Notes under the pieces: model-generated
Databases searched by the model: none
Told to the model about the DNA's origin: nothing
Seen by the model: only the letters and a program-made list of their open reading frames with translations
Position numbers and translations under genes: made by a program
Shown here: in pieces, positions 32,895 through 41,625 of the stretch
Layout: every line of letters begins with the position of its first letter
Position numbering within the stretch: the stretch's first letter is position 1
Assembly: GCA_030649945.1 (NCBI GenBank)
Contig: JAUSFE010000054.1
Location: 1 to 64,000, forward strand
From: Dehalococcoidia bacterium
GTDB taxonomy: Bacteria; Chloroflexota; Dehalococcoidia; SM23-28-2; RBG-16-64-32
Reading direction: 5' to 3'
Length of the DNA stretch: 64,000 nt

Positions 32895-34016
32895 ATGCTG
32901 CTAGTTGCCCGGAAGAACCTCTTCAGCGAGCGGACTCGCCTCGCCATCTCCGTTGGTGGCGTTGCGTTTTCCGTCTTCTTGATCGGGATCCTGCTTTCCC
33001 TCTACCGCGGCTGGAACGAGAAGGTTGGCGAATACGTGGAGAGGGTGCCCGCCGACCTCTGGGTGGCGAGCGAGGGGGCCACCGATTTTATTCAGGCCGG
33101 GTCCAGCCTACCGGACGGCGTCGGCACGCTTCTCAACTTCGTGCCGGAGGTGGATAAGGTGAGCGCCCTGGACGTGAGGCCCGTGGAGGTATCCAAAGGG
33201 GGTACCAGCGAGACTCTGGACGTTCAACTGGTGGGATATGACCCGCGCGCCCACCTGGGCGGACCGCTGGAGATGGTGGAGGGGAAGAGCCCGCCCGGCC
33301 CGGGCGAGGTCATTGTGGATAAGGAGACGAGGGACCGTCACGGCGTCAATATCGGCGACAAGCTGGTACGGGGTGCCGAGTCGGTTACAGTTGTCGGGAT
33401 ATCCGCGGGGGGGGACTTCGTGTTCACCCAGGTGGCGTTCGTGACCCTGGAGACCGCTGCGGAATTCCTGAGGCTGGACCCGCCCGACCGGCGTACCTTC
33501 TTCCTGGTCACGCTCCACGACCCCAGCGAGAAGAAGGCGCTGGCGGAGCGGCTGGAGGCCGGTTCCTCCGGCGTTGTCCTGTTCACCGGGCAGGAATTCG
33601 CGAACGAGACGAGAGATCGCATACTGGGCAACATCCTGCCCATGGTGGTCGTTCTCCTGATTCTAGCCTTCGTAGTGGGCCTAGCGGTGGCGGGCCTCAC
33701 CATCTACACGGCGACGGTGGAGAAGTCTCGGGAGTATGGCATCCTCAAGGCCGAAGGGTTCACCAACCGCTTCCTCTACGGAGTCGTGCTAGAGCAGTGC
33801 ATCGTCACGAGCATAATTGGTTTCGTGCTCGGAACGCTGGCGACGGTGATCATCGCTCCCTTCGCTCAGGAGATGGTTCCCCAATTCGTGGTCTTCGTGC
33901 GCTGGCAGGACATCCTGGGCATCACGGGAATCACCCTTCTAATGGGCGTCATCGCCGCCTTCATCCCCGTGCGACGCCTCGCCCAGATAGACCCCGTCAC
34001 CGTCTTCAAGGGCTAA
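32895..34016 (+). CDS. ABC transporter permease, MacB/FtsX type
   Basis: The product is 373 aa. Helix 1 (about 18-40) is followed by a large extracytoplasmic MacB-type periplasmic-core domain (about 41-250, beginning VGEYVERVPADLWVASEGA and containing VGDYDPRAHLGG-like core strands). Three C-terminal helices (about 255-370) form the FtsX domain and end in VRRLAQIDPVTVFKG, a typical MacB/LolC-type terminus. Such permeases work as homo- or heterodimers with a LolD/MacB ATPase, which is encoded next (5 bp gap), to extrude lipoproteins, peptides or lipids or to transmit mechanical signals. No membrane-fusion partner gene is adjacent, so substrate is unknown; given the lipoprotein-rich surroundings, envelope lipoprotein or lipid handling is a reasonable inference. 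Confidence 0.87.
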   Translation: MLLVARKNLFSERTRLAISVGGVAFSVFLIGILLSLYRGWNEKVGEYVERVPADLWVASEGATDFIQAGSSLPDGVGTLLNFVPEVDKVSALDVRPVEVSKGGTSETLDVQLVGYDPRAHLGGPLEMVEGKSPPGPGEVIVDKETRDRHGVNIGDKLVRGAESVTVVGISAGGDFVFTQVAFVTLETAAEFLRLDPPDRRTFFLVTLHDPSEKKALAERLEAGSSGVVLFTGQEFANETRDRILGNILPMVVVLLILAFVVGLAVAGLTIYTATVEKSREYGILKAEGFTNRFLYGVVLEQCIVTSIIGFVLGTLATVIIAPFAQEMVPQFVVFVRWQDILGITGITLLMGVIAAFIPVRRLAQIDPVTVFKG

Positions 34017-34021
34017 CGGCA

Positions 34022-34711
34022 GTGGCCGAGCGCGAGACCATCCTGAGCATGCAGGGGATCACCAAGGTGTTCGGCTCCGGCGAGAGGGCCGTGACCGCCC
34101 TGGACAACGTCAGCCTTGAGGCGAACGCCGGCGAAGTGGTGCTGGTGATGGGGCCCTCCGGCTCCGGCAAGACTACCCTCCTTGCCATCGCCGGCGCCCT
34201 TCTCCGGCCCACTCGCGGCATCGTGCGCGTCTGCGATATCGACACCACTAAGATGAGCGAGAGTGAACTGGCCTCCATCCGCCGGGAAAGGGTGGCGTTC
34301 ATCTACCAGAGCTTCAACCTGCTGGAAGCGTTGACGGCCCTCGAAAACGTGGCGTTGGTGACGACCGGCAGGTTGATGGACGGCGCCACATCTCAGAGCC
34401 GCGCTAAGGAGCTGCTGGAGATGCTCGGCCTCAGCCGCCGCCTGAACTCACTGCCGAAGCATCTGAGCGACGGGGAGAAGCAGCGGGTGGCCATCGCCCG
34501 CGCGCTCGCCAAGGATCCCGCTCTGATGCTCGCCGACGAGCCCTCTGCCAACCTGGACGCCAAGCGCGGCCACGAAGTGATGGAGTTGCTCCGTCAGAAG
34601 GCGCTGGAGGCGAACAAGGCGGTCATCATCGTCTCACATGATCACCGCATTCGCGACGTCGCCGACCGCGTGGTATGGCTTGAGGACGGACGCCTGCGTC
34701 ACGAGTTCTGA
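34022..34711 (+). CDS. ABC transporter ATP-binding protein (LolD/MacB-like)
   Basis: The product is 229 aa from GTG 34022; ATG 34049 is an alternative, while ATG 33797 lies inside the permease gene and is rejected. All motifs are intact: Walker A GPSGSGKTT, Q-loop FIYQSFNL, signature LSDGEKQRVAIARAL, Walker B ALMLADEPSANLD, H-loop IIVSHDHRI. The Asp for Gly change in LSDGE is a minor variant. It pairs with the permease immediately upstream, probably as one operon. It powers transport at the cytoplasmic face. Confidence 0.92.
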   Translation: MAERETILSMQGITKVFGSGERAVTALDNVSLEANAGEVVLVMGPSGSGKTTLLAIAGALLRPTRGIVRVCDIDTTKMSESELASIRRERVAFIYQSFNLLEALTALENVALVTTGRLMDGATSQSRAKELLEMLGLSRRLNSLPKHLSDGEKQRVAIARALAKDPALMLADEPSANLDAKRGHEVMELLRQKALEANKAVIIVSHDHRIRDVADRVVWLEDGRLRHEF

Positions 34712-34792
34712 CGCCGCAGAGCCCCGCCGAATCTCCTGTCACGAAAGGACCGCCCCCGGCCGGTGGCCCGCCGGCGCTGCCCCCGATAGCGC

Positions 34793-36480
34793 CTAGGGCG
34801 ATCGCAGCCAGACGGGGTCGCGGTCGCTGCCTAAACTATCAGTGAGACGGCTGAGGCCGGAGCCGTCGGCATCGATGATGTATATCTCGGGGTTGCCGTC
34901 GCGGGTTGAGACGAAGACGATGCGAGAGCCATCGGGTGACCAGACAGGGTCCTCATCGATGGCTGGATCATCAGTCAGGCGCACGACGCCGGAGCCGTCG
35001 GCGTTCATGACCAGTAGCTCCAGGTTGCCGCCGCGGTTCGAGGAGAAGGCTATTCGCCCGCCGTCGGGGGACCAGACGGGGGCGAAGTCGGGGGCTGGGT
35101 CATTGGTGAGCCGGACGAGGCCTGAGCCGTCGGCGCCGATGGCGTAGATCTCGCGATCGCCGTCTCGTTCGGAGACGAAGGCGATGCGATCGCCTGCGGG
35201 AGACCAGACGGGAGCGGAGTCGGACGCGGGGCTATGAGTGAGGCGGACTGGATTGGACCCATCGGCGTTCATGACGTATATCTCGCGGTCGCCGTCACGG
35301 ATGGAAGAGAAGGCTATACGGGCGCCGTCAGGGGACCACGCCGCGGCGGAATCGAGCGCAGGCTGGTCTGTAAGATGCGTGAGTCCGGAGCCGTCGGGGT
35401 TGATCACGTATATCTCACGATTGCGATCACGGTCGGATGAGAAGACGATGCGGCTCCCGTCCGGGGACCAGACGGGAAGGAAGTCGGGGGCGGGGTTATC
35501 GGTCAAGCGGGTGAGGCCGGAGCCATCGGCGTTCACCACGTACATCTCAATGTTCCCGTCAAGGCCCGATACGAAGGCGATGCGGGACCCGTCAGGCGAC
35601 CAGTCGACGAACATCTCAGGCGCGGGGCGGTCGCGGAGGCGGGCCGGGCGGCCGCCATTGGCGTTCATCACCTTAATTTCCAGATCGTCATCGCTGCTTG
35701 AGGAGAAGACGATGCGATCCCCGTCCGGCGACCAGTCAGGAGCGAAGTAGAACCCCTTGTCATACGTGAGGCGAGTGGGATTTGCGCCGTCGGCGTCCAT
35801 GACGAATATCTCGCGGTCGCGCTCGCGCTCAGAGAAGAATGCGAGGCGGACGCCGTCGGGAGACCAGGCTGGGTCACCGTCATCGGCACTGTCGTCTGTC
35901 ATGCGGGTGAGACGGGAGCCATCCGCGTCCATTACGTAGACGTCGCTGTTCCCATCCCGCCCAGAGACGAAGGCGAGGCGGGCGCCGTCGGGGGACCAGG
36001 CGGGAGCGAAGTCGGGAGCGGCGTTATCGGTCCGACGGGCGAGGCCGGAGCCGTCAGCGTTCATCACGTAGATCTCGAAGTTGCCGTCACGGGCGGACTC
36101 GAAGACGATCCGAGAGCCATCGGGCGACCAGTCAGGCAGACCGTCTGCGGACGGGTGATCGGTGAGACGGGTGACGCGGGATCCATCCGCGTTCATGACA
36201 TAGACTTCGCTGTTACCGTCGCGGCCAGAGACGAACGCGATGCGCGAACCGTCAGGGGACCAAGCGGCGAACCCGTCGAACTCGGGGCTATCCGTAAGGC
36301 GGGTCTGGAACGTGCCGTCTGAGTTCATAACGTAGATCTCGTCGTCGCCGTCGCGGCCGGACGTGTAGGCGATCTGTGAGCCGTCCGGCGACCAGGCCGG
36401 GTAGCTATTGCTGGGATCCGTCCTGTGAGAGAGATTTCTGAGGTCGGAGCCGTCGGGGTTCATCGCCATGACTTCGGTGT
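34793..36480 (-). repeat. 126-bp tandem repeats (PD40 blades)
   Basis: About thirteen units of 126 bp each code for one 42-residue blade. Near-identical stretches recur, for example the segment coding for [10 protein letters not shown] and [11 protein letters not shown]. The last unit before the stop is truncated. Confidence 0.85.
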
Positions 36481-36700
36481 TGCCCCTGGTGGTAGAGACG
36501 AAGGCGATCGTGTCAACGGGTGGGGGGGTCAGCTCGAACACGGGAGCGATGGGGGTGACCGGACCCTTGGCCAGAGTAGCCGGACCGGCATCTCGGCAGG
36601 CGGAAGCGATCAGAGCCGCCAGCCCAACAGCTATGAGCGGCGTGAGCTTGCCGATGACAGCACCGGCATGTCGCCCGATCCCTGCCTCCAATCTCTCCAT
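34793..36700 (-). CDS. TolB/WD40-like propeller lipoprotein (12+ repeats)
   Basis: The product is 635 aa from ATG 36700, chosen because it starts a signal peptide (GKLTPLIAVGLAALIASAC, lipobox Cys) and lies 12 nt after a -10 box; a start at 36859 would add 53 non-signal residues. The body has twelve full PD40 repeats of 42 aa plus a truncated thirteenth ending DPVWLRSP. The consensus is [34 protein letters not shown]. Twelve repeats would build two six-bladed propellers. DNA-level similarity between repeats is high, suggesting recent tandem growth. No catalytic motif; binding role inferred. Confidence 0.86.
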   Translation of the reverse strand: MERLEAGIGRHAGAVIGKLTPLIAVGLAALIASACRDAGPATLAKGPVTPIAPVFELTPPPVDTIAFVSTTRGNTEVMAMNPDGSDLRNLSHRTDPSNSYPAWSPDGSQIAYTSGRDGDDEIYVMNSDGTFQTRLTDSPEFDGFAAWSPDGSRIAFVSGRDGNSEVYVMNADGSRVTRLTDHPSADGLPDWSPDGSRIVFESARDGNFEIYVMNADGSGLARRTDNAAPDFAPAWSPDGARLAFVSGRDGNSDVYVMDADGSRLTRMTDDSADDGDPAWSPDGVRLAFFSERERDREIFVMDADGANPTRLTYDKGFYFAPDWSPDGDRIVFSSSSDDDLEIKVMNANGGRPARLRDRPAPEMFVDWSPDGSRIAFVSGLDGNIEMYVVNADGSGLTRLTDNPAPDFLPVWSPDGSRIVFSSDRDRNREIYVINPDGSGLTHLTDQPALDSAAAWSPDGARIAFSSIRDGDREIYVMNADGSNPVRLTHSPASDSAPVWSPAGDRIAFVSERDGDREIYAIGADGSGLVRLTNDPAPDFAPVWSPDGGRIAFSSNRGGNLELLVMNADGSGVVRLTDDPAIDEDPVWSPDGSRIVFVSTRDGNPEIYIIDADGSGLSRLTDSLGSDRDPVWLRSP

Positions 36701-36712
36701 CCGGCGTTCAAG

Positions 36713-36741
36713 ATTCTGGGCCCCGGCCAATCCGCTGTCAA
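36713..36741 (-). promoter_or_regulatory. Promoter of the 12-repeat TolB-like gene
   Basis: On the minus strand, perfect TTGACA (36741-36736), 17-bp spacer, CAGAAT (36718-36713). ATG 36700 begins 12 nt after the -10, giving a leader of only about 5 nt. Confidence 0.6.
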
Positions 36742-36819
36742 GTGGAAGGGGAGCGCGAGCGTTCAGACCTCCAGTCTGATACCATCCATGAAGATATGTG
36801 GCCCATCGGAGGTGGCTCC

Positions 36820-37434
36820 ATGAGACTATTGGTGTTCTCGGCGTTGGCGCTGGCGGCATTCCTCGTGATGCTGCCCTTGACCGCCGCTGCGCAGCCCGAG
36901 CCGATCTTCATCTTCCCCGAAAACGGAGCAGTATTCTCAGAGCCGCCCCCGATATTCCGCATGTGCTTCGATAAGCCCGTCAACATCAAGGACCTCGATA
37001 AGGGGGGGGACTTCGGCTTCAAAGTCATCACGCCGCAGCAGCACCTCCTGGGCCTGCGGATAGTCTTCCGGCCGGACGGTATGGGCGTGGACGTCTATCG
37101 CGGCATCCCCGATGAGCCCACCGAGGGCGAGTGGACATTCCAGTGGCGCGTGACCGACGCTGGGACGCTGGAGCCGAAAGAGGGCACGCTCCACTTCACG
37201 GTGCAGTCCGACGGGGGCAGCCCAGTGCCTGAGGAGCTACCCAAGACGTGTGACGAAGCGGCGACCCCGGTGGCGACGGAAACACCGAATATCTCCACCG
37301 ACTCCAGCGAGGGAGACGGAACCGACACAACGATCCTGGCCCTTGTAATCGTCGCGGCTGCTGTTGGCATCGGCGCCGCTGGCTTCGTCCTCTATCGTCT
37401 CGTCCGCCGGCGCAAGCGGCCAGCTGGGCCCTAG
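36820..37434 (+). CDS. CopC-like/Ig-like exported protein with C-terminal membrane anchor
   Basis: The product is 204 aa from ATG 36820, which has GGAGGTG seven bases upstream; the longer frame to 36742 lacks these features. The signal peptide (LLVFSALALAAFLVMLPLTAAA) is followed by one beta-sandwich-like domain (about 25-130). FPENGAVFSEPPPIFRMCFD and EGEWTFQWRVTDAGT resemble CopC and other Ig-like domains that open with P..G......P..I...F. A Thr/Ser-rich linker follows, then a helix (about 168-192) and basic tail RRRKRPAGP. The N-terminal His of copper-binding CopC is absent, so metal binding is not supported. Probably an outward-facing structural or binding protein. Confidence 0.65.
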   Translation: MRLLVFSALALAAFLVMLPLTAAAQPEPIFIFPENGAVFSEPPPIFRMCFDKPVNIKDLDKGGDFGFKVITPQQHLLGLRIVFRPDGMGVDVYRGIPDEPTEGEWTFQWRVTDAGTLEPKEGTLHFTVQSDGGSPVPEELPKTCDEAATPVATETPNISTDSSEGDGTDTTILALVIVAAAVGIGAAGFVLYRLVRRRKRPAGP

Positions 37435-37537
37435 ACGCGCCGCCAGGATCGGGCCCACGCGCCTGCCGCCGCGGTCACTGCAAGCGCCGCCTGTTGCCGT
37501 TCTGTGGTACGCTATGGGCCAAAGATTATTCTGAGGT

Positions 37538-38389
37538 GTGGACAAGGTGAGCCGCCGACGGAACCCTGAAGAGCGCCCACAACCTGGCCACGAACAGCAG
37601 CTGCGCTGGGGTCAGACCCGGAAGAAGGCTACGGCCCTCGCCGCTGGGATCGTTGCCGTACTTATCCTTTCCGGGGGGGTCTATTCGGTAGTAGCCGGGC
37701 CTTTCTCGAGTGGAGGAACCAGCCCCAGCCCTCGTCCCAGCGGACCCCTCACGGCGGTCATCGTGGACCAGCTCAGCCTGACCGCTCCCAACCCGGACTT
37801 CGTGGAGACGGCAACGGATACGCTGAAGGACGCGGGATACGCCGTAGACTACTTCCCAGGCGAGGAGGTAACGGTGGACTTCTACCGCGGGCTTGCCGAT
37901 CGGGAGTACGATCTCGTCCTACTGAGAGCGCACTCGGCCCGGCTGCAGCAGGAGTGGCAGGGCCAGACGCTCGACCAGGTCATCCTCTTCACGGCGGAAC
38001 CCTACAGCGAGAAGAAGTACATTTACGAACAGCAACTAGGTCAGCTGGCGATCGCCCGTTACTTCGAGGACTCCGAACCTCTTTTCGGGATAGCGCCCGA
38101 GTTCATCAGGTCGAGCATGACTGGATCATTCGACCGCTCGACCGTCGTACTGATGGGCTGCGAAGGGCTGGGCTCTGAGGAGACGGCCCGATCATTCGTC
38201 GGAAAGGGCGCGAAGACGGTCATAAGCTGGAACGGGCTCGTATCCGCCGCGCATACGGATGCGGCCACAGAGGATCTAATCGATCTCTTAGTACGTCAAG
38301 ATCTGCCCCCGGCGGAGGCCGTCGCCGAGACCATGGCGGACGTGGGGCCTGACCCCACTTACGGCAGCGAACTGCGTCTACTAGAGTAA
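37538..38389 (+). CDS. Membrane-anchored caspase/CHAT-like protein, uncharacterised family
   Basis: The product is 283 aa from GTG 37538, which lies 5 nt after TATTCT and may be leaderless; GTG 37547 is the alternative, better spaced from GAGG. A basic N-terminus is followed by one membrane helix (about 31-54) and a Ser/Pro linker. The soluble domain (about 71-283) has the clan-CD-like order of a His after a hydrophobic strand (LVLLRAHSA, His132) and a Cys after the next core strand (TVVLMGCEGLGS, Cys208). ISWNGLVSAAHTDAAT and VGPDPTYGS follow. The His/Cys spacing and ACE-like GCEG resemble caspase and CHAT peptidases; I recall the motif set from hypothetical proteins of Chloroflexi and Archaea. 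Proteolytic activity is an inference. Confidence 0.6.
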   Translation: MDKVSRRRNPEERPQPGHEQQLRWGQTRKKATALAAGIVAVLILSGGVYSVVAGPFSSGGTSPSPRPSGPLTAVIVDQLSLTAPNPDFVETATDTLKDAGYAVDYFPGEEVTVDFYRGLADREYDLVLLRAHSARLQQEWQGQTLDQVILFTAEPYSEKKYIYEQQLGQLAIARYFEDSEPLFGIAPEFIRSSMTGSFDRSTVVLMGCEGLGSEETARSFVGKGAKTVISWNGLVSAAHTDAATEDLIDLLVRQDLPPAEAVAETMADVGPDPTYGSELRLLE

Positions 38390-38396
38390 TCCGGCG

Positions 38397-38855
38397 TCAG
38401 GGAGGCCAGTGGTCGGTAGCTTGCCGCTCCACTCTCTCCCCAGTATCGCTTTCGAAGGTCACCGTGAGCGTGACCGCCAGTTGCTCACCCCGCGATAGCT
38501 CCCCAAGTTGCACTTCGAAGAACTCGCTGGCTGAGGCGGAGCCTACCCCCTTCGGGAACTGGATGACACCCCAGTTCGCGCCTCCGGGGGCCGTGGCGGC
38601 GACTGACATCGCCGCGGCCCGCCACCCGTCCTTCGCCTCCACGGTAGCGTTTCCCTTCAGGAGGCCGGTGTCCAGCATATCCGCGGCTATGACCATCTCC
38701 CCTTCGGGATAGCTCTGCTTGCCGCCTGTCGGCGAAGCGCCTCCTCCGTCCGGGGGCGCCGTCCCGTCCCCGCAACCAGCGGCGAAGAAGATGACCAATA
38801 GAACCAGCGCGGCGCCAGGGGGCGCCGTCCATCGTCGACGTCCACGCTCACTCAT
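38397..38855 (-). CDS. Small lipoprotein of unknown function
   Basis: The product is 152 aa from ATG 38855 (AAGGGGC upstream; the frame extends to 38882 without signal features). The signal peptide ALVLLVIFFAAGCGDG has a clear lipobox (AAGC). A low-complexity PPDGGGASPTGG linker precedes one compact domain (about 55-152). This domain contains ADMLDTGLLKGNATVEA, NWGVIQFPKG and SEFFEVQLGELSRGEQLAVT, suggesting a beta-sandwich. I do not recognise the family. It is convergent with the caspase-like gene, 7 bp apart. Confidence 0.65.
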   Translation of the reverse strand: MSERGRRRWTAPPGAALVLLVIFFAAGCGDGTAPPDGGGASPTGGKQSYPEGEMVIAADMLDTGLLKGNATVEAKDGWRAAAMSVAATAPGGANWGVIQFPKGVGSASASEFFEVQLGELSRGEQLAVTLTVTFESDTGERVERQATDHWPP

Positions 38856-38942
38856 CAACAGCCCCTTCGCATCGCCTTTCACATCCGCTGTGCGCCATGG
38901 CCCTATTGTACGACGCGTGAGCCGCGGTGCTATCGCCCCCCA

Positions 38943-40472
38943 TCAATCGAAGAAGAGGATATACGCCTCACCGGCGTCCGGTCGCGCGTTATCGGGCCCA
39001 TCCGCCCACGCCGCCGCGACAAAGAGCTCATCTCGGCCGTCGCCATTGAAATCCGCCGCCATCAGCGAGGGTGTCCCAAACGTATCCGTCCCCAGGAGAT
39101 CCTCCTCGTCCAATCCATCCGCGATCTCGGTCTGTCTCGACCCCAACGACTGGTCCGGCTGAGCCGAGCCGGGAAACAGGTACACCTTCCCCGAATTGCT
39201 CAAGCCGTTCGGCTCGCCGTCGCCGCTCGATGCCGCTACCAAAAGGTCGAGCAGGCCGTCGCCGTTCAGGTCGCCCAGCGCCGCCCCGCGTCCGAAGCTG
39301 TCGTCGGTGCTGGCGCCGTGAATCAGCGGCGCAGCTCCATCATCGCCGACCTTTAGGAGCAACGGAAGCCCGGGGCCACCAAGCACCAGGACGGCCTCAC
39401 CCGTAGGGCCGCCCTGGCCGGCCCCGCCATCTGCGCCCGCCGCAGTCAGCAGAACGTCGGCCGCGTCGTCGCCGTCCACGTCGCCCACCGCGAGCGAGTG
39501 GCCGAGCTCGTCACCGGCGTTCGCCCCCAGTATTGTGGCCGGCCCTCTGTCCGCGCCTAGATCCACCACGGGCTCCAGCGGCGAGAAGACTACGTAGGCG
39601 CGGCCGGCCCCTTCCGCGCCAGCCGCCCCTGGCGCCAGGCTGGCTGACAGCACCAGGTCGGCAGCGCCGTCGCCGTTCACGTCTCCCGCTGCCACGTTCT
39701 CTCCTAGACGGCCCTCCACTTCAGCCCCGTAGACGAGTACGTCTGGCACCGCCGCCGCCAAGTCAACGGCGCCGCCAATGTCAGGCGATCCGTAGACCAC
39801 GTAGACCTCCCCCGCGTTTTGTCGCTCGCCCTTGGGCCCGTCGCCCCAGAACGCGCCGACGATCAGGTCTGCCACCCCATCGCTACTCACGTCCGCGACC
39901 GACAGGGCAAAACCCGCCAGGTCTTCATCGTCGGCGCCGAGTATCGTCAAGCCCGCAACACCCTCCGCCAGGTCTATCTGCTCCTTCTCCTCACCCAGAC
40001 CCTCAGAGCCGAACACGACGTACACTTCGCCGCTGTCGGGCCGCCCGTTGTCGGGCCCATCGGCCAACGGAGCGCCGAGGGCGATGTCGTCGATACCGTC
40101 ACCATTCAGGTCGCCCGCGGCCAGGGCGCGCCCGAGCTGATCCGCCTTGCCGGCGCCAAGGATTGTCACGTCCTGCTGTCCCTGCCCGGTGTCCAGCGTG
40201 TCGTCCGGCGAGAAGGGCCCCAGGAAGACGTAGACCTCTCCGCCATCTCCTCGGGAATTGTCGAGACCGTCGGCCAGCGCCGCGGCCAGGACCGCGTCTG
40301 TGTCGCCATCGCCGTTGAAATCGCCGGCGACCAGCGATCCGGCGTTGTCACCGGCCTCCTCGCCGTAGAAGGTGACGCGACCGGCCAGGCGGAGGGCGCC
40401 TCCGCCATCACCGCCGGAACAGGCGGCGAAGGAGGCTACGACCACAATAAGAACAGCAAGCCGTCCCAACAC
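38943..40472 (-). CDS. FG-GAP (integrin-alpha-like) propeller lipoprotein, copy 1
   Basis: The product is 509 aa from GTG 40472, with no visible ribosome-binding site. Signal peptide LAVLIVVVASFAACSGG has a lipobox Cys. The protein holds seven FG-GAP blades, each with a Ca2+-loop of the form GD.NGDG.DD...GA followed by ADGP...R...GEVYV.FG (for example GDLNGDGIDDIALGAPLADG and DFNGDGRDELFVAAAWADG). Seven blades match the integrin-alpha / GPI-phospholipase-D propeller. These domains bind protein or glycan ligands in a Ca2+-dependent way. Three paralogs occur at 48834, 53166 and 63224. No catalytic domain is attached. Confidence 0.87.
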   Translation of the reverse strand: MLGRLAVLIVVVASFAACSGGDGGGALRLAGRVTFYGEEAGDNAGSLVAGDFNGDGDTDAVLAAALADGLDNSRGDGGEVYVFLGPFSPDDTLDTGQGQQDVTILGAGKADQLGRALAAGDLNGDGIDDIALGAPLADGPDNGRPDSGEVYVVFGSEGLGEEKEQIDLAEGVAGLTILGADDEDLAGFALSVADVSSDGVADLIVGAFWGDGPKGERQNAGEVYVVYGSPDIGGAVDLAAAVPDVLVYGAEVEGRLGENVAAGDVNGDGAADLVLSASLAPGAAGAEGAGRAYVVFSPLEPVVDLGADRGPATILGANAGDELGHSLAVGDVDGDDAADVLLTAAGADGGAGQGGPTGEAVLVLGGPGLPLLLKVGDDGAAPLIHGASTDDSFGRGAALGDLNGDGLLDLLVAASSGDGEPNGLSNSGKVYLFPGSAQPDQSLGSRQTEIADGLDEEDLLGTDTFGTPSLMAADFNGDGRDELFVAAAWADGPDNARPDAGEAYILFFD

Positions 40473-40552
40473 GCTGTAGCCAGTCTATAGCCAGGCCTGG
40501 TAGGGGGGAACAGACAAGTGAACCGATCCTTCACAAACGTGCATCACGACTC

Positions 40553-41545
40553 CTACGGCTCCGGCGCCCACGAAGCAAACCCATCGCTGGCGCCGGAATT
40601 GCCGGGCAGGAGACCGAGCCCGCCCCCTTTGGCGGCCACCACCCAGAGGTCGGCGCCGCCCCTAATGTCCGAATTGAAGACGATGGCGATGCCGTCCGGC
40701 GACCAGGCTGGGTTCAGCTCGAGAAATTTGCTGTTTGTGAGGCGCACCGGGTGTGAGCCATCCGCGTTCATCCGGTAAATCTCAGCGTTGCCGTCGCGGC
40801 TGGACACGAAGGCGATTTGCGAGCCGTCGGGCGACCAGGCGGGGTCCCCATCGTCGTCGGGGGAGTCGGTGAGCTTCGTCTCCTCGGAGCCGTCCGGGTT
40901 CATCACGTAGACGTCGAACCCGCCCAAGCGGCCGGACTCAAAGGCGATCTTGCTGCCATCGGGTGACCAGGCGGGGGCGAAGTCGGCGGCCATATTGTTG
41001 GTGAGCCTGGTGAGCCCCGTTCCGTCAGCATTGATCGCGTAGATCTCAGCCTCCTCGCCCTTGCCAGAATCGAAGGCGATGCGGCTACCGTCCGGCGACC
41101 AAGTGGGGCGCTCATCGACGGCGGCGTTGAAGGTGAGGCGGGTCTGATTCGAACCGTCAGCGTTCATCACGTAGATCTCGGTGTTGCCGTCGCGGCCGGA
41201 CTCGAAGGCGATGCGGCTGCCGTCCGGCGACCAGCCGGGGTCCGCGTCCCGGGCGGGGTTATCCGTAAGGCGAATCAAGCCCGAGCCATCGATGGCGTTC
41301 ATGACGTAGATTTCAGCGTTGCCGTCACGGGCGGAGTGAAAAGCGATCTTGCCGGGGATGATCAGGCGGGTCGTGGGGGTGGATTCGACCGTGGGGGAAG
41401 CCACGACCGTTGATGTCGACATCGCTTCCGGCGTAGGGCTGGCGCTGGCGGCGGTTGGGTTGGGAGTAGCGCGCTCTCCTCCTCCGCTACACGCCGCGGC
41501 AAAGAGAAGGGTCCCGAGAATGATCGCAGCCGCTCTTGCCGCCAC
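40553..41545 (-). CDS. TolB/WD40-like propeller lipoprotein (about 6 repeats)
   Basis: The product is 330 aa from GTG 41545. The signal peptide [17 protein letters not shown] ends in a lipobox Cys, then a Thr/Pro linker (about 25-65). The repeats include [20 protein letters not shown] and [19 protein letters not shown], five full plus a degenerate last one ending FASWAPEP. It most resembles the proteins at 31585 and 34793. It lies downstream of the ZU5-like lipoprotein gene on the same strand, 80 bp away, so co-transcription is possible. Confidence 0.85.
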   Translation of the reverse strand: MAARAAAIILGTLLFAAACSGGGERATPNPTAASASPTPEAMSTSTVVASPTVESTPTTRLIIPGKIAFHSARDGNAEIYVMNAIDGSGLIRLTDNPARDADPGWSPDGSRIAFESGRDGNTEIYVMNADGSNQTRLTFNAAVDERPTWSPDGSRIAFDSGKGEEAEIYAINADGTGLTRLTNNMAADFAPAWSPDGSKIAFESGRLGGFDVYVMNPDGSEETKLTDSPDDDGDPAWSPDGSQIAFVSSRDGNAEIYRMNADGSHPVRLTNSKFLELNPAWSPDGIAIVFNSDIRGGADLWVVAAKGGGLGLLPGNSGASDGFASWAPEP

Positions 41546-41625
41546 TCTGGAAATAGTCTACTTCAGCGCTCTGCCGAAGAGGAAGCGCCGGGCCCGGGCG
41601 GCGGTCCTCGCGCCGGTGCCGGCCA

